A stretch of 64,000 nucleotides of DNA, taken from contig JAEYZG010000017.1 in the NCBI GenBank assembly GCA_023428135.1, positions 124,001 to 188,000 of the forward strand, written 5' to 3'. Below the pieces are notes generated by a model. That model worked only from the letters and a program-made list of their open reading frames with translations. It made no database searches and was not told the origin of the DNA. The translations under genes and the position numbers were made by a program. Positions 43,386 through 53,143 of this stretch are shown here, in pieces; the first letter of the stretch is position 1; every line of letters starts with the position of its first letter. The stretch comes from Bacteroidota bacterium. Its GTDB lineage: Bacteria; Bacteroidota; Bacteroidia; Cytophagales; Cytophagaceae.

Positions 43386-43684
43386 AACATTTAAAAACAA
43401 TGTCATTTTTTAAAATTTTATAGGGAATTGACTTTTGAAAATTTTAATAAGTGGAAAGAGCTTAACTTTAATATTGAAAATGAAATCATTACTAAATAAG
43501 AAGTGAAGGCGCTTGAATATTAGCGGGTTGGGCATTAGACAATCTTAATTATTTGACAATTAGGGAGTTTTTATTAATTTCAAAACTGTTTTAGTATTGG
43601 TTTTACCTGTTTAATAATTAAGTAAAGAATAATACTTTTTTGTAATACAGTGTAATTCTCCAGTCTTATTATCTGAAATCAGAT

Positions 43685-44293
43685 ATGTCTGAGATAGAAT
43701 TAATAAAAAAGATTCAAAATAAAGATAAAGCGGCGATCAAGGAATTGTACCTCCGATATTCTCCTGTAATGCTAAGCATTTGTGTGCGCTATTGTGGCAA
43801 TAGAGAGGATGCAAAAGATGTGATGCATGAGTGCTTTATCAAAATCATTACTCAAATAGGCAAATATTCCGGAAGGGGAAATTTCGAGGGATGGATGAAG
43901 CGTATAATGGTAAATGCTTCTCTTGATTTTTATAAACGAAAACGTAAAAACGAACATATAGAAATTGAAGAGGAACATTTCGGTCCTTCTGGTGACGATG
44001 AGGATATATTTTCAGGCAATAGTATTGATAAAAGAGATGCTGGCACCAGCCCCAATGCAGATCTTGTTATAAAAGCAGATTTCAGCAAAGAAGAAATCAT
44101 TGAAAGTATTTATCTGATTCCCGAAAGCTACAGAATCATTTTTAATTTATTCGTCATTGAAAATTATACTCATCCTGAAATAGCACAAATGCTTGGTATA
44201 GAAGAAAACTCCAGCCGAACACGTCTTTTCAGAGCTAAAGAAATGATTAAAAAAGTATTGCATCAAAAAAGTATCGAACGGTTAGCCAAATGA
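43685..44293 (+). CDS. ECF sigma-70 factor
   Basis: In this 202-residue protein region 2 shows as CVRYCGNREDAKDVMHECFI and GRGNFEGWMKRIMVNASLDF, and region 4 as PESYRIIFNLFVIENYTHPE and LGIEENSSRTRLFRAKEMIK. A variable acidic linker lies between. It overlaps the next gene by 4 nt (ATGA). That gene encodes a one-helix membrane protein likely to be its anti-sigma factor. The 299 nt upstream are AT-rich with no clear -7 element, consistent with use of a different sigma or autoregulation. Confidence 0.93.
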   Translation: MSEIELIKKIQNKDKAAIKELYLRYSPVMLSICVRYCGNREDAKDVMHECFIKIITQIGKYSGRGNFEGWMKRIMVNASLDFYKRKRKNEHIEIEEEHFGPSGDDEDIFSGNSIDKRDAGTSPNADLVIKADFSKEEIIESIYLIPESYRIIFNLFVIENYTHPEIAQMLGIEENSSRTRLFRAKEMIKKVLHQKSIERLAK

Positions 44294-44934
44294 GTAACGA
44301 TAAATCACATAACGAAAAATTGCCAATAGAAGATCTCTTTCGTGATGTCTTTAGCGATCACAAGGAGACTGTGGAAGAGAAAGACTTTGATCAGTTTTTA
44401 GGCAAACTGGAAGAAACCGATTTTTTTGATAAGAACAAAAGAAGACCTCTGTTTATCTTCCTATTCGCTTTTGTCATTCTTTGCGGATCAATATTCTATT
44501 TTACTTTAGGATCTAAAAAGGAAATTCAAAAATCCATTGAATCCTCATCTGTCAAATCTTCTGACACATCTTTAACAAAACCAGTCGAAACTACTGGTAA
44601 ACAAAATGACGAGGAAAAGTTCGATAAGCCTAATCCAGGAAGTTCTGTAACTCAAGAAATGTCGCCTCCATTAGCTCCTGATAGAATAAATAGTCAACCA
44701 CCAAATATCAAGACTCAAGAAGCTCCGGCTACTACACAGATCAAAATAGAAGAACCTGTAGTAGAGACAAAAGATACTGCTGGAATTAATGTAATTGCTC
44801 CTCCTACTGTATCCAAACACCTGAAAGACAGCATAAGGATTAAATACGTCATGCAGGTGGATACAATTAAAACAACAGATTCTCTGAATATTAAAAAGCG
44901 TAAATGGGAGAAGATGAAAGGAAAGAACAAATAA
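44290..44934 (+). CDS. Putative anti-sigma factor, single-pass membrane protein
   Basis: This 214-residue protein has an acidic cytoplasmic N-terminus of about 55 residues (KLPIEDLFRDVFSDHKETVE), one membrane helix (RPLFIFLFAFVILCGSIFYF), and a low-complexity, Pro/Thr/Lys-rich periplasmic part ending in RKWEKMKGKNK. It is not a FecR homolog. Translational coupling to the sigma factor and the topology suggest that it sequesters that sigma. The function is inferred from context. Confidence 0.75.
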   Translation: MSNDKSHNEKLPIEDLFRDVFSDHKETVEEKDFDQFLGKLEETDFFDKNKRRPLFIFLFAFVILCGSIFYFTLGSKKEIQKSIESSSVKSSDTSLTKPVETTGKQNDEEKFDKPNPGSSVTQEMSPPLAPDRINSQPPNIKTQEAPATTQIKIEEPVVETKDTAGINVIAPPTVSKHLKDSIRIKYVMQVDTIKTTDSLNIKKRKWEKMKGKNK

Positions 44935-44947
44935 AAATATCTTTCCT

Positions 44948-45856
44948 ATGAAATATTTCTTTTTATTATTTGTTATTTCATTCTTTTGCTCAGAGGCTAT
45001 ATGTCAGGATATCCGCTATGATACAACATATCAGGTGACGTATGAAAACGGAATTAAGGACTCAGTGATAGTAATCTATAAGAGGGTTATCGTTAATGAG
45101 AAGTATTATGTTGTAGACAGTATTGAAAAGCACAGGTGGGCAATTGATACACATGTAGATCCTTTTATAATAGCTTCCGGATTGAAATCATATTATTTCA
45201 GTTCTCCAGAGATCAATAACCTGAACAGAGAAGAAAAGTATAAAGGCCAATCTATTGGATTAAATTTTTATAGCATAGGAAAAAAATTGGATATCCGTTT
45301 CGGAGTAAATTTTTCCAGGTTCGATGTTTCTCTGAAAAGTAACAGAAATGTATTTACCAAAGAGACCATTCAATATCTGGAAAATGATACACTTGACACA
45401 TATTATGCAGTAGATGATAATAATCAAATAACCTACTTTCATATAATAGAACCTCAGGAGAAAACAAGAATTGATACTAAAACAGAAACACAAGATAATT
45501 CAGCAGTAGGAAAATTTTATTATACACAGATTGTTTTACAACCAGCATATAAAAAGCAAATCAATAACTGGGACCTTATAGTACTCGCAGGTCCTGTAAT
45601 GGATATATTGATCACTTCAGGAGGGAATGTTTTGAATGAAAAAGGAGATAAGATTTCTGCAAGAGAAGTTAGAGTTAGTAGTCCAACTATAAACTTTCAG
45701 GCAAATATCCAGACTTGTTATCATCTTTCTCCAAGGACTCATCTTTTTGTAGAACCCTATTTTCAGAAATATTTATTTTCATTTAATAAAGAGAAATCTG
45801 CCTTTTACTCAAGGAATTTTATAGGAATCAGAAGTGGATTAAAATTTTCATTATAA
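44948..45856 (+). CDS. Outer-membrane beta-barrel-like protein
   Basis: This 302-residue protein has a signal peptide (FFLLFVISFFCSEAICQ) followed by alternating strands rich in Tyr, Phe and Ile (IGLNFYSIGKKLDIRFGVNF; FVEPYFQKYLFSFNKE; NFIGIRSGLKFSL) with a terminal aromatic-rich strand, typical of Bacteroidetes outer-membrane barrels. The family is not recognised. It is 13 nt downstream of the putative anti-sigma gene, so it is likely part of the same regulon. Confidence 0.75.
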   Translation: MKYFFLLFVISFFCSEAICQDIRYDTTYQVTYENGIKDSVIVIYKRVIVNEKYYVVDSIEKHRWAIDTHVDPFIIASGLKSYYFSSPEINNLNREEKYKGQSIGLNFYSIGKKLDIRFGVNFSRFDVSLKSNRNVFTKETIQYLENDTLDTYYAVDDNNQITYFHIIEPQEKTRIDTKTETQDNSAVGKFYYTQIVLQPAYKKQINNWDLIVLAGPVMDILITSGGNVLNEKGDKISAREVRVSSPTINFQANIQTCYHLSPRTHLFVEPYFQKYLFSFNKEKSAFYSRNFIGIRSGLKFSL

Positions 45857-45914
45857 TTTTTTGTAACACCTGTTTTTTTTTCTGTCTGGTCTATAGAACC
45901 AAAAAGCTACAACT

Positions 45915-48900
45915 ATGAAAGTCAATTTTTATTCATTCAAAGTTTTTAGAACTCATGCATCCTTGATATTCATTATCTTCTTTTTATGTATGATTCTTCA
46001 TGTGAGCAGGGCCATAGCTCAATTTTCCATACCTTATCAAAGTGAACCTATTATTGCATCACTTAAAGATACGGCATATTTTTCACCCTGTCGTTTTCCT
46101 TATTCTGTTTCCAATACGCTTCCTGCAAACAATGAAACTGTCCAGTGGAAAGTTATCAAAGGAACTGTTAACATGATGCAGGAGACACGGGCTAACATGG
46201 AGGTAAGAGACATTATGGGCGATACTGCTATTCTTACCTATACTATTTACGATCCGAATAAAATTGCCAGATTGATTGATACCCTTTGGCTATTCAGAAC
46301 AAACAATCTGCCATGTTCTATTATTGACAGGACATTCCCTACAATTGCAAAATGTGGAGATACTATCACTCTTTATTCAAAGCTACCAATGGGGTATCTT
46401 CACAGTTGGAATACGTTGTCACCCAATGTTGAAATTATTAATAGTACAGCATCTAGGGACATTAAAATTAAGATAATTGGAGAAGGGCCTTTATCTATCA
46501 ATGTGTATGCATTGTCTCCATCTGGATATAATACTTTATCTGACACGTATTCTTCTCATGTATTCTGCGATGTACCAACAGTCACGCAAGCAGATGCAGG
46601 TCCTGATCAAAACCTGGCTCCTTGTCAGTTTCCCTATACCTTATTTGGTAATGCACCCGCATCAGGAGAAACAGTAAAATGGGAAGTTATTGAAGGCAGC
46701 GCTTATCTTCAAAATGAGAATAATAGAGATGTAAAAATTCTGGATATAAGCAATGGGGCAAGGTTGAAATATACTATTAGCAAAGGGAATTCAAGCAGTA
46801 GTGATTATGTCATTATATCTACTGAATCTACTCTTGCAAATATTTGTAATCCGGTCATTAGCAATACAAATCCAAAATGTGGTGATACAATTTCCATTAA
46901 CTTCACATGGAATATTCAACAACAATACCTATTACAATGGTCTGCTCCATCAGGGCTTTCTCCGATAAGTCAGACAGCTTCAAGTGCCAGATTCAAGGTA
47001 AATTCTGAAGGTCAGTTTGAAGTACTTGTTTCATTAAAAAGTAACTATAATACATTCAGCAAAAAAATACTAATCAATGCAACATGTACCCAGACAAATT
47101 CTGTAACAAAGGCTAATGCAGGAAGTGATATATATATAACACCTTGCCAGTTTCCTTACACACTTTTAGGAAATACAGGCAGCGCAGGAGAAACGGTAAA
47201 ATGGGAAGTTATTCATGGAAGTGGTATAGCGTATTTATCAAATGATAATATTCCAAATGCAATATTAAATGATGCCCTTAACGGAACTCGTTTAAAATAC
47301 ACAATTACCAATGGAAGCCAAATCAGTACTGATACGTTAACTGTAAATGTAAATTCATGGATGGGGCTAAATTGTGAACCGTTTGTATCTCACCTGGCAC
47401 CGAAATGCGGAGATACTGTAAACATTTCTTTTAATATCCCAAACTTCCCTCTTTATAAATTCCAATGGGATTTTCCTGGAATAATTCCTTACTATAATTC
47501 AGGCTCAAGTGCAGGATTGATTTTGAATAGCGCAGGTAATTTTGTAATAACAGTTACTATAACTTCTCCAGATGGGTTAAATACCTTTACTAAAACAATT
47601 ACTTTAAACTCTACATGCTCTTCTGTAACCCAGGCAAATGCTGGCCCTGACAGAACAGTATATTGTAATAATAGTTCACTGGATGCAAACATGCCATCTT
47701 CCAGTGAAACAGGTGAATGGAAGCTTATCTCCGGTACCGCTGTCATTACTCAAAAAAATAATCCTAAGACTTCTGTTACTAATATCAATTCAGACAAACT
47801 GGTATTGGTTTGGACAATAACAAACGGAACATCTTCATCAGCAGACACCCTTACACTTACTATCAATGCTCTTAAGGTTATATTTCCTAATATAAAGAAT
47901 GAAACTTGTGGTAAAGGAGATGGATCGGTCCAGGTACTTCCAACGGGAGGGCATCCTGCCTATAACATACAGTGGGAAAATGGATCCGAGGAGAGGGTAC
48001 GTGGAGATCTTCCATCAGGTACTTATTATGTTTCAGTAAAGGATCAGTCAGGTTGTGAAGTAAAAGATTCTGTCAGGATCTCAGACAACTGTAATGAGGT
48101 AAAAATATATAGTGTTGAAGGTAATGTCTATGCAGAAGCAAATTTATACAATTTTGGTCTTGCTTTACTTATAAAACAGAATGAAAGCGTGCCTGTTCCG
48201 ATCAGCAGTGTTCATGTGAAAAATGGCTACTACAAATTTACAGGAGTTGAAAAAGGAGAATACATAGTATACGTTTTGCCTTATAAAGATTCTGCTTTAA
48301 CGATTCTTGATGACTACTACCTGCCTACATATTATGTGAATAAAGTAAGTATATTAACTGCAAATCCTATTCAGGTAATTGGCAATACATACAGTGTAGA
48401 CATAAAACTTGCTGCCAGAAAACAATGGAACATGGGTACTAATAATGTTCAGGGAACTATTGATATCAAGGATGGAGTTCCGGTTTCCACATTCCCAGCA
48501 TTGTTGTTTAATGAGAATAATGAACTGGTTGGTGCCAATTTCTTTGACAACACTTTACTGAAATTTGATAATCTGGCTTCAGGAAAGTATTATATGCTTA
48601 TTCCTATTGAAGGTATCGGATATAAAAACACTGACCTGTTTGATGTGAGCTCATCAGCAACAGTTATTGAAATAGATACTCAAGTCGGAACTGTAACAGG
48701 AAATAAATCAGCAATTTTCAATTCGATTCAGGCTTATCCAAACCCATTTAATGACGTGTTGACTATAGAAGCCGGTAATGTGGTAAATAATTGCAAAGCA
48801 AAATTGATTGAAGTAGTATCTGCTAAAGAAATTAAGGAGTTTAATATAACTACTGGTCAGAATCTGTTAAATACAGAAGGGCTTGCTACTGGATTTTATA

Positions 48901-48956
48901 TTCTTCAGATAGAGGATGAAACCATAGTAAAAAATATTTTTTTGATCAAGTATTAA
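45915..48956 (+). CDS. Large secreted repeat protein with type A type IX sorting tail
   Basis: This 1013-residue protein has a signal peptide (IFIIFFLCMILHVSRAIAQ) and then PKD-like modules of about 170 residues. Each module opens with a segment such as ADAGPDQNLAPCQFPYTLFG or ANAGSDIYITPCQFPYTLLG and contains ETVKWEVI. A single SprB-like repeat is near 655-725 (CGKGDGSVQVLPTGGHPAYN). A carboxypeptidase-regulatory-like segment (VEGNVYAEANLYNFGLALLI) follows, and then a C-terminal sorting domain (IQAYPNPFNDVLTIEAG...GFYILQIED). It is secreted by the type IX system and probably surface bound. The strong similarity between modules suggests internal duplication. Confidence 0.9.
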   Translation: MKVNFYSFKVFRTHASLIFIIFFLCMILHVSRAIAQFSIPYQSEPIIASLKDTAYFSPCRFPYSVSNTLPANNETVQWKVIKGTVNMMQETRANMEVRDIMGDTAILTYTIYDPNKIARLIDTLWLFRTNNLPCSIIDRTFPTIAKCGDTITLYSKLPMGYLHSWNTLSPNVEIINSTASRDIKIKIIGEGPLSINVYALSPSGYNTLSDTYSSHVFCDVPTVTQADAGPDQNLAPCQFPYTLFGNAPASGETVKWEVIEGSAYLQNENNRDVKILDISNGARLKYTISKGNSSSSDYVIISTESTLANICNPVISNTNPKCGDTISINFTWNIQQQYLLQWSAPSGLSPISQTASSARFKVNSEGQFEVLVSLKSNYNTFSKKILINATCTQTNSVTKANAGSDIYITPCQFPYTLLGNTGSAGETVKWEVIHGSGIAYLSNDNIPNAILNDALNGTRLKYTITNGSQISTDTLTVNVNSWMGLNCEPFVSHLAPKCGDTVNISFNIPNFPLYKFQWDFPGIIPYYNSGSSAGLILNSAGNFVITVTITSPDGLNTFTKTITLNSTCSSVTQANAGPDRTVYCNNSSLDANMPSSSETGEWKLISGTAVITQKNNPKTSVTNINSDKLVLVWTITNGTSSSADTLTLTINALKVIFPNIKNETCGKGDGSVQVLPTGGHPAYNIQWENGSEERVRGDLPSGTYYVSVKDQSGCEVKDSVRISDNCNEVKIYSVEGNVYAEANLYNFGLALLIKQNESVPVPISSVHVKNGYYKFTGVEKGEYIVYVLPYKDSALTILDDYYLPTYYVNKVSILTANPIQVIGNTYSVDIKLAARKQWNMGTNNVQGTIDIKDGVPVSTFPALLFNENNELVGANFFDNTLLKFDNLASGKYYMLIPIEGIGYKNTDLFDVSSSATVIEIDTQVGTVTGNKSAIFNSIQAYPNPFNDVLTIEAGNVVNNCKAKLIEVVSAKEIKEFNITTGQNLLNTEGLATGFYILQIEDETIVKNIFLIKY

Positions 48957-49046
48957 TTTCTTATATTTAAGATAAATTATTGCAAAGCCTTGGATGAAAA
49001 TCCTGGGCTTTTTACTTTTTTAATAAATCCGAAACAATTTAAAAGT

Positions 49047-49736
49047 ATGAATAAACCACTGATTTTTTTATTTCTTTTTTTTATGATCTTTCATTTTTCA
49101 TTCGGGCAACAACCAGGTTCTAAAGGGTTCAGAATACTTACGACACCAACACAATATATCTTCAATGATTATCCATTAACCTTTGAAAAGATTCATAACA
49201 GACATACGTTTGGAATAACTGGTTCTTTTAGGCCTAGTACGAAAAGTGGTGGACAAGCCAGAGCTACCGGAAGCGGAATGTTTGGCGGTTATTCATCTGA
49301 TAATATGAGAAATGATTTGTATAACGCATTTACAATAATGCTGAACTCTAAGTTTTATCCAGGAAAAGGAAGAAGTTTTTTTGTTGAAGGTGTCCTTTTT
49401 TACCGACGATTTTGGTTTGACAATAAGTATGTAAAGTTTGAGGATATGGGAGGGAAATATAGTTTTGAAGGAACGCGAACAGAATGGCAGAATCAATATG
49501 GCTTCAGGCTTCAGTGTGGTTTTACCTTATATATCTTAAAATCTTGTAAAACACATCCGATTTTTGAAATTTACGCAGGCATGGGGCCTTCTTATAAAGA
49601 AACAACATATATAACTGAAAATGGAGTAATCAATGAGGTTTACTACGATTATAAGAAAGAATTCCGCACTTCCTGGAGCCCGATATTTAATGCAGGAGTA
49701 AAGGTAGGGGTTGAGTATTTGAAAAAAGGATTATAA
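49047..49736 (+). CDS. Outer-membrane beta-barrel-like protein
   Basis: From ATG 49047 the protein has 229 residues. I prefer it to the start 57 nt upstream because a signal peptide (NKPLIFLFLFFMIFHFSFGQ) begins directly there. Strand-like segments rich in aromatics follow (FFVEGVLFYRRFWFDNKYV; GFRLQCGFTLYILKSC; FEIYAGMGPSYKETTY), ending in NAGVKVGVEYLKKGL. It resembles small outer-membrane barrels. It follows the large secreted protein by 90 nt and may be co-expressed. Confidence 0.72.
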   Translation: MNKPLIFLFLFFMIFHFSFGQQPGSKGFRILTTPTQYIFNDYPLTFEKIHNRHTFGITGSFRPSTKSGGQARATGSGMFGGYSSDNMRNDLYNAFTIMLNSKFYPGKGRSFFVEGVLFYRRFWFDNKYVKFEDMGGKYSFEGTRTEWQNQYGFRLQCGFTLYILKSCKTHPIFEIYAGMGPSYKETTYITENGVINEVYYDYKKEFRTSWSPIFNAGVKVGVEYLKKGL

Positions 49737-49778
49737 ATCAGGGGAAAGTCTTAAAAGGTGTGTGATGTATTGTTGAAT

Positions 49779-50390
49779 TTACCTGATCATATCAAGCATT
49801 TCCATTACCTCACTATATACAATTTCGCTGCGGTCCTTTGGATAGATAAACAAATCGGGTAGATTTAGACAATCAATGCATAAGCTGTCATTCAGAAATG
49901 CTTTGGCCCTGATTAACCTGTCATTAACTTCCACTTCCGTTATCTCCAATGACAAGGCTACATTCTCCGCGGATGCTCTTTCAACTTCTATCATTACATA
50001 AACGGATCTCAAAGTCCTGGGCAAACCGTCAACAGCCGTCTCAAGGATGGCTTTAAATCCAATGTCAGATACACCTATATCGGGAATACTACGTTTCCTG
50101 AATGCATTGAAAAAATCCTTGCTGAACCAACTCGATTTATTAAGCCTCACCGAAATGATATTTAATAATATTTTTGTAAGCCATACCGAAAATTCAATAT
50201 CTCCTTTGTATTGAGGTAGCCTTAAAAAAGCTTTAAGAAAAGTTTCTTTTAAAATATCATCTACATCTGCATCATGCCGTGTTACTGACCTTGTAATACG
50301 GAAGAGCCTTTGATTATATCGTTCTATAAATAAACCAAAAAGTTTCTTTTCTCCATTACGGATTTTATCAATTAACTCAAGCTCCGTCAT
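49779..50390 (-). CDS. Divergent ECF sigma-like factor
   Basis: In this 203-residue protein region 2 is recognisable (LIDKIRNGEKKLFGLFIERY; HDADVDDILKETFLKAFLRL; EFSVWLTKILLNIISVRLNK). Region 4 is weaker (LPRTLRSVYVMIEVERASAE, LEITEVEVNDRLIRAKAFL). The -35 recognition helix lacks the usual Ser-Arg-Arg/Lys pattern, so promoter choice may differ. Two Cys and a YPKDRSEIVYSEV tail extend past region 4. No anti-sigma gene is adjacent. Confidence 0.82.
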   Translation of the reverse strand: MTELELIDKIRNGEKKLFGLFIERYNQRLFRITRSVTRHDADVDDILKETFLKAFLRLPQYKGDIEFSVWLTKILLNIISVRLNKSSWFSKDFFNAFRKRSIPDIGVSDIGFKAILETAVDGLPRTLRSVYVMIEVERASAENVALSLEITEVEVNDRLIRAKAFLNDSLCIDCLNLPDLFIYPKDRSEIVYSEVMEMLDMIR

Positions 50391-50814
50391 AGTTTTCCAT
50401 ATACGTAACTAATAGACATTGGGATTATACGTTCTAAGTTATTTGTCTTAATGTAAACTTAAACTATGCAAACCCACCTATCAAACAGCTCTTAATTATC
50501 TATATTTCATAGAGATATAAAACAATGAACAAGAGTTAGAATATCTTGTTTATGTTATTAAAAAAATTAATATGGAGACTTAATGAGAAGTATGACCTAA
50601 CTAATTAAAATGTATGCATTTATGACCTAGATATTTTATTAATTGTATTTACTCTAATTCATTATTCTTGAATCACTCGGGATTTTTTTGACCGCCATAA
50701 ATAATTTCTTTTTTGAACTCACATTGATTATAATAAATATCAACCTATTAAACTTTCTAGGTGGTATGGTATTCATAAATCCCAGACAAATACCCTACTT
50801 TTCCTATAGAGTTA

Positions 50815-50844
50815 TTGTATTTTAGAAATTTCAAAATACCTTTG
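50815..50844 (+). promoter_or_regulatory. Promoter of the SAM riboswitch transcript
   Basis: -33 TTG (50815-50817), a 19-nt spacer and -7 TACCTTTG (50837-50844) match the Bacteroidetes consensus exactly and have the same spacing as the PadR promoter. Transcription would begin about 25-30 nt before the riboswitch. Confidence 0.8.
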
Positions 50845-50877
50845 TATAGAATTACATGCGGTTACTCTGCATTTAAT

Positions 50878-50972
50878 TTATATAGAATAGGGAAGAGAGG
50901 AGGCTCAATGAACCTATAGCAACCTGTAATTTTGCAAGGCGCTAATTCCTGCCCAATAAGGGAACTATAAAT
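50878..50972 (+). promoter_or_regulatory. SAM-I clan riboswitch, shortened variant
   Basis: Landmarks of the SAM-I aptamer appear in order: GAAGAGAGG, AATGAA, ATAGCAACC (50917-50925 region), AAGG and CGCTAATTCCTGC (50940-50952). P1 is formed by TATAG (50881-50885) with CTATA (50965-50969). The GGGACUGGCCC part of P2, which makes a pseudoknot in standard SAM-I RNAs, is missing, so this is a minimal form. A small hairpin, AAACC-AAAAA-GGTTT (51023-51037) with T after it, may be the controlled terminator. It should lower expression of the next two genes when S-adenosylmethionine is high. Confidence 0.85.
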
Positions 50973-51089
50973 ATTTAGGATTATGAACAAACGATGTAGA
51001 AGAACCGCGAAGGAGATTTGATAAACCAAAAAGGTTTTTCAACTTATTAATTTTCAACCATATTTTAAACTCTGTAATTCAAAAAAGCT

Positions 51090-52271
51090 ATGAAATCCAT
51101 CCAAATTGAAAAAATAACACACAGCCATCTAAACGATGCTGCCGAGGATAGTATACATTTTAATACAACCTGGGATACTTTGAGAAAAATAGAAAAGAAA
51201 TTTGCTATTTCTGAATCAGGTATTGAGGCTTTAGCTTTCAAATCAATTCGCTCTGCGCGATATACACTTATAAAAAATATAGTCGGAGAAAGAAAAAACA
51301 TTCTGACATTTCATCTTGGTAAATGGGAAATTGAAGCTTTCAAACGAAACAGCATCAGCTTATTTTTTGCAAATGATTATTCTGAAACTAGTCTAAAAGA
51401 TATCATTACATCTAATAATGTTGGTGTGATTTATTTGGAAACTATCGACAGCTTGACATTGGCAGTTGAAGATTTATCACACATTATAGAGCAGGCACAT
51501 CAATCTTTGATTCCTGTTGTCATTGATAATTCAGCCGGAGGTTTGGGCAAAATATTTAATCCTCTGGAAATAGGAGCTGATTACGTAATCACTTCTGTAA
51601 AGAACTATAGTATGTTTAACAATACAGCTATTGGAGCCTTTGTTGTACAAGGGTTGAATAGTTGGCCAAAAAAAGATTTATTTCAAATGCTTATTCAGAA
51701 ATCGTTGCTTGAAGAGCTTAAAGAGCAACGAGAAAAAAACATTACTCCTCAATTTCTTATCACTGACATTACCGAAGAGCTTATTGAAAACCAGCTCAAT
51801 CGGGAAGAGGAAAAATATAAGGATTATTCAGCCGTTGCCTTTCAATTGGCAAAATGGCTCAATCAATTGGAAACAGTGATGGAAGTCGGATATCCGGGTC
51901 TTAAGTCCTCTATATCCAATCTCAACGCGGAAAGATTTTCTAAAGGCGGGTATGGAAACAGACTTAAATTCAATTTATGGGATGATAAATTCAGCTTTGG
52001 TTTACTAAAGGGATTCTTTGTCGCTGGCAAACCTGAGGGACTGGTGATTGAAGTTAATAGTACAAACAGAGAGTTTTTAATTGAAATAAAAGTAAACAAC
52101 CTGCAAATAGTACTTGAGTATTTCCAGCAGGTATTTACTCAGCTCAACAATGAAGTAAACTATAGACTGTATTTATCAAAACAACTGGAGCTTGAGCAAG
52201 CATTACAAAAGTTTTTGAGCTTTGGAGTACCTATTGCATTAATAAAAGAAAAACTAACCAATCAAGTCTGA
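51090..52271 (+). CDS. MetY/Cys-Met metabolism PLP-fold protein with the catalytic lysine displaced
   Basis: This 393-residue protein resembles Cys/Met-metabolism PLP enzymes such as O-acetylhomoserine sulfhydrylase, but is divergent. The Asp that binds the PLP pyridine is present (D146, VVIDNSAGG). The catalytic segment reads GADYVITSVKNYSMFNNTAI. Aligned without gaps to the family pattern (HSxTKY), the Schiff-base lysine position is N172 and a lysine occupies the preceding position, K171. It may be inactive, use K171, or have another role. The SAM riboswitch upstream places it in methionine or SAM metabolism. The stop is 2 nt before the hydrolase start. Confidence 0.78.
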   Translation: MKSIQIEKITHSHLNDAAEDSIHFNTTWDTLRKIEKKFAISESGIEALAFKSIRSARYTLIKNIVGERKNILTFHLGKWEIEAFKRNSISLFFANDYSETSLKDIITSNNVGVIYLETIDSLTLAVEDLSHIIEQAHQSLIPVVIDNSAGGLGKIFNPLEIGADYVITSVKNYSMFNNTAIGAFVVQGLNSWPKKDLFQMLIQKSLLEELKEQREKNITPQFLITDITEELIENQLNREEEKYKDYSAVAFQLAKWLNQLETVMEVGYPGLKSSISNLNAERFSKGGYGNRLKFNLWDDKFSFGLLKGFFVAGKPEGLVIEVNSTNREFLIEIKVNNLQIVLEYFQQVFTQLNNEVNYRLYLSKQLELEQALQKFLSFGVPIALIKEKLTNQV

Positions 52272-52273
52272 TT

Positions 52274-53074
52274 ATGAGACTATTTAAGGATAACAAATCT
52301 GTAAAGACCAGCTTATTTCAATTTACTGAAGCGGGCTCAGGAGAGCCCATATTACTGCTCCATGGTCTGTTCGGAAGGTTAAGCAACTGGCATGAAACCA
52401 TAAAGCATTTCTCTAAAAAATACAGAGTCATAATTCCTGAATTGCCAGTATACGAAAAATCATTACCTAAAGAAGGACTCGACGGATTAGTGGAATTTCT
52501 GGATAGTTTTATTCAATCTCTGAATCTTGATAAAGTAACATTGATAGGTAATTCCCTTGGTGGTCATCTGGCTATTTTATACACCGTAAATCACCCTGAA
52601 AAAGTTGAAAGGCTTGTATTGGCTGGTAGTTCCGGTTTATATGAAAATAGTCTTGGTGTAACATATCCTAAAAGAGGATCATATAAGTATGTGGAAGAAA
52701 AAGTGAGAAATATCTTTCACAATGAAAGAGTCGCAACTCCCCAGTTAGTTGATGAGGTATATGAGGTGGTCAATAATGTCAGGAAAACCATTAAGGTAAT
52801 TAAAATGGCCCGCTCTGCCAATACAAACAATGTTGCATCCGTACTTGATAAAATAAATGTACCAGTGCTTCTAATTTGGGGGAAACAAGATAAAGTAACT
52901 CCTATAGATATTGCTTATAGATTTCAGGATCTGATACCAGGTGATGTAACATTACATGTAATAGATCAGTGCGGTCATGTACCTATGATGGAACATCCGG
53001 AAGAGTTTAACAATGTACTTGAAACATTTTTAGTGCAAACCTCAGATTTTGTTTTATCTAGTAAAAGAGCTTAA
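52274..53074 (+). CDS. Alpha/beta hydrolase under SAM riboswitch control
   Basis: In this 266-residue protein the fold is clear: oxyanion region ILLLHGLFGRLSNWHETIKH, nucleophile elbow LIGNSLGGHLAILY, acid in LLIWGKQDKVTPIDIAYRF and His in IDQCGHVPMMEHPEEF. It is shorter than homoserine O-acetyltransferase (MetX, about 350 residues), although MetX shares this fold. Co-transcription with the MetY-like protein behind a SAM riboswitch suggests a step in methionine, homocysteine or SAM-derived metabolism; the substrate is unknown. A strong terminator ends the operon. Confidence 0.85.
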   Translation: MRLFKDNKSVKTSLFQFTEAGSGEPILLLHGLFGRLSNWHETIKHFSKKYRVIIPELPVYEKSLPKEGLDGLVEFLDSFIQSLNLDKVTLIGNSLGGHLAILYTVNHPEKVERLVLAGSSGLYENSLGVTYPKRGSYKYVEEKVRNIFHNERVATPQLVDEVYEVVNNVRKTIKVIKMARSANTNNVASVLDKINVPVLLIWGKQDKVTPIDIAYRFQDLIPGDVTLHVIDQCGHVPMMEHPEEFNNVLETFLVQTSDFVLSSKRA

Positions 53075-53143
53075 TAGAGCGATATGCTGATTATATCATG
53101 AAAACGCTGGTGAGACATTAAAAAGGGGTGTAGAAAAATTAAA

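Noticed and set aside
47492..47746. Minus-strand 84-residue frame in the large secreted protein gene
   Set aside because: It is a shadow of the repeat-containing gene on the other strand.
50983..51021. 12-codon upstream frame (MNKRCRRTAKEI) after the riboswitch
   Set aside because: It is too short to support. It lies between aptamer and hairpin, and no regulatory codon run is evident.
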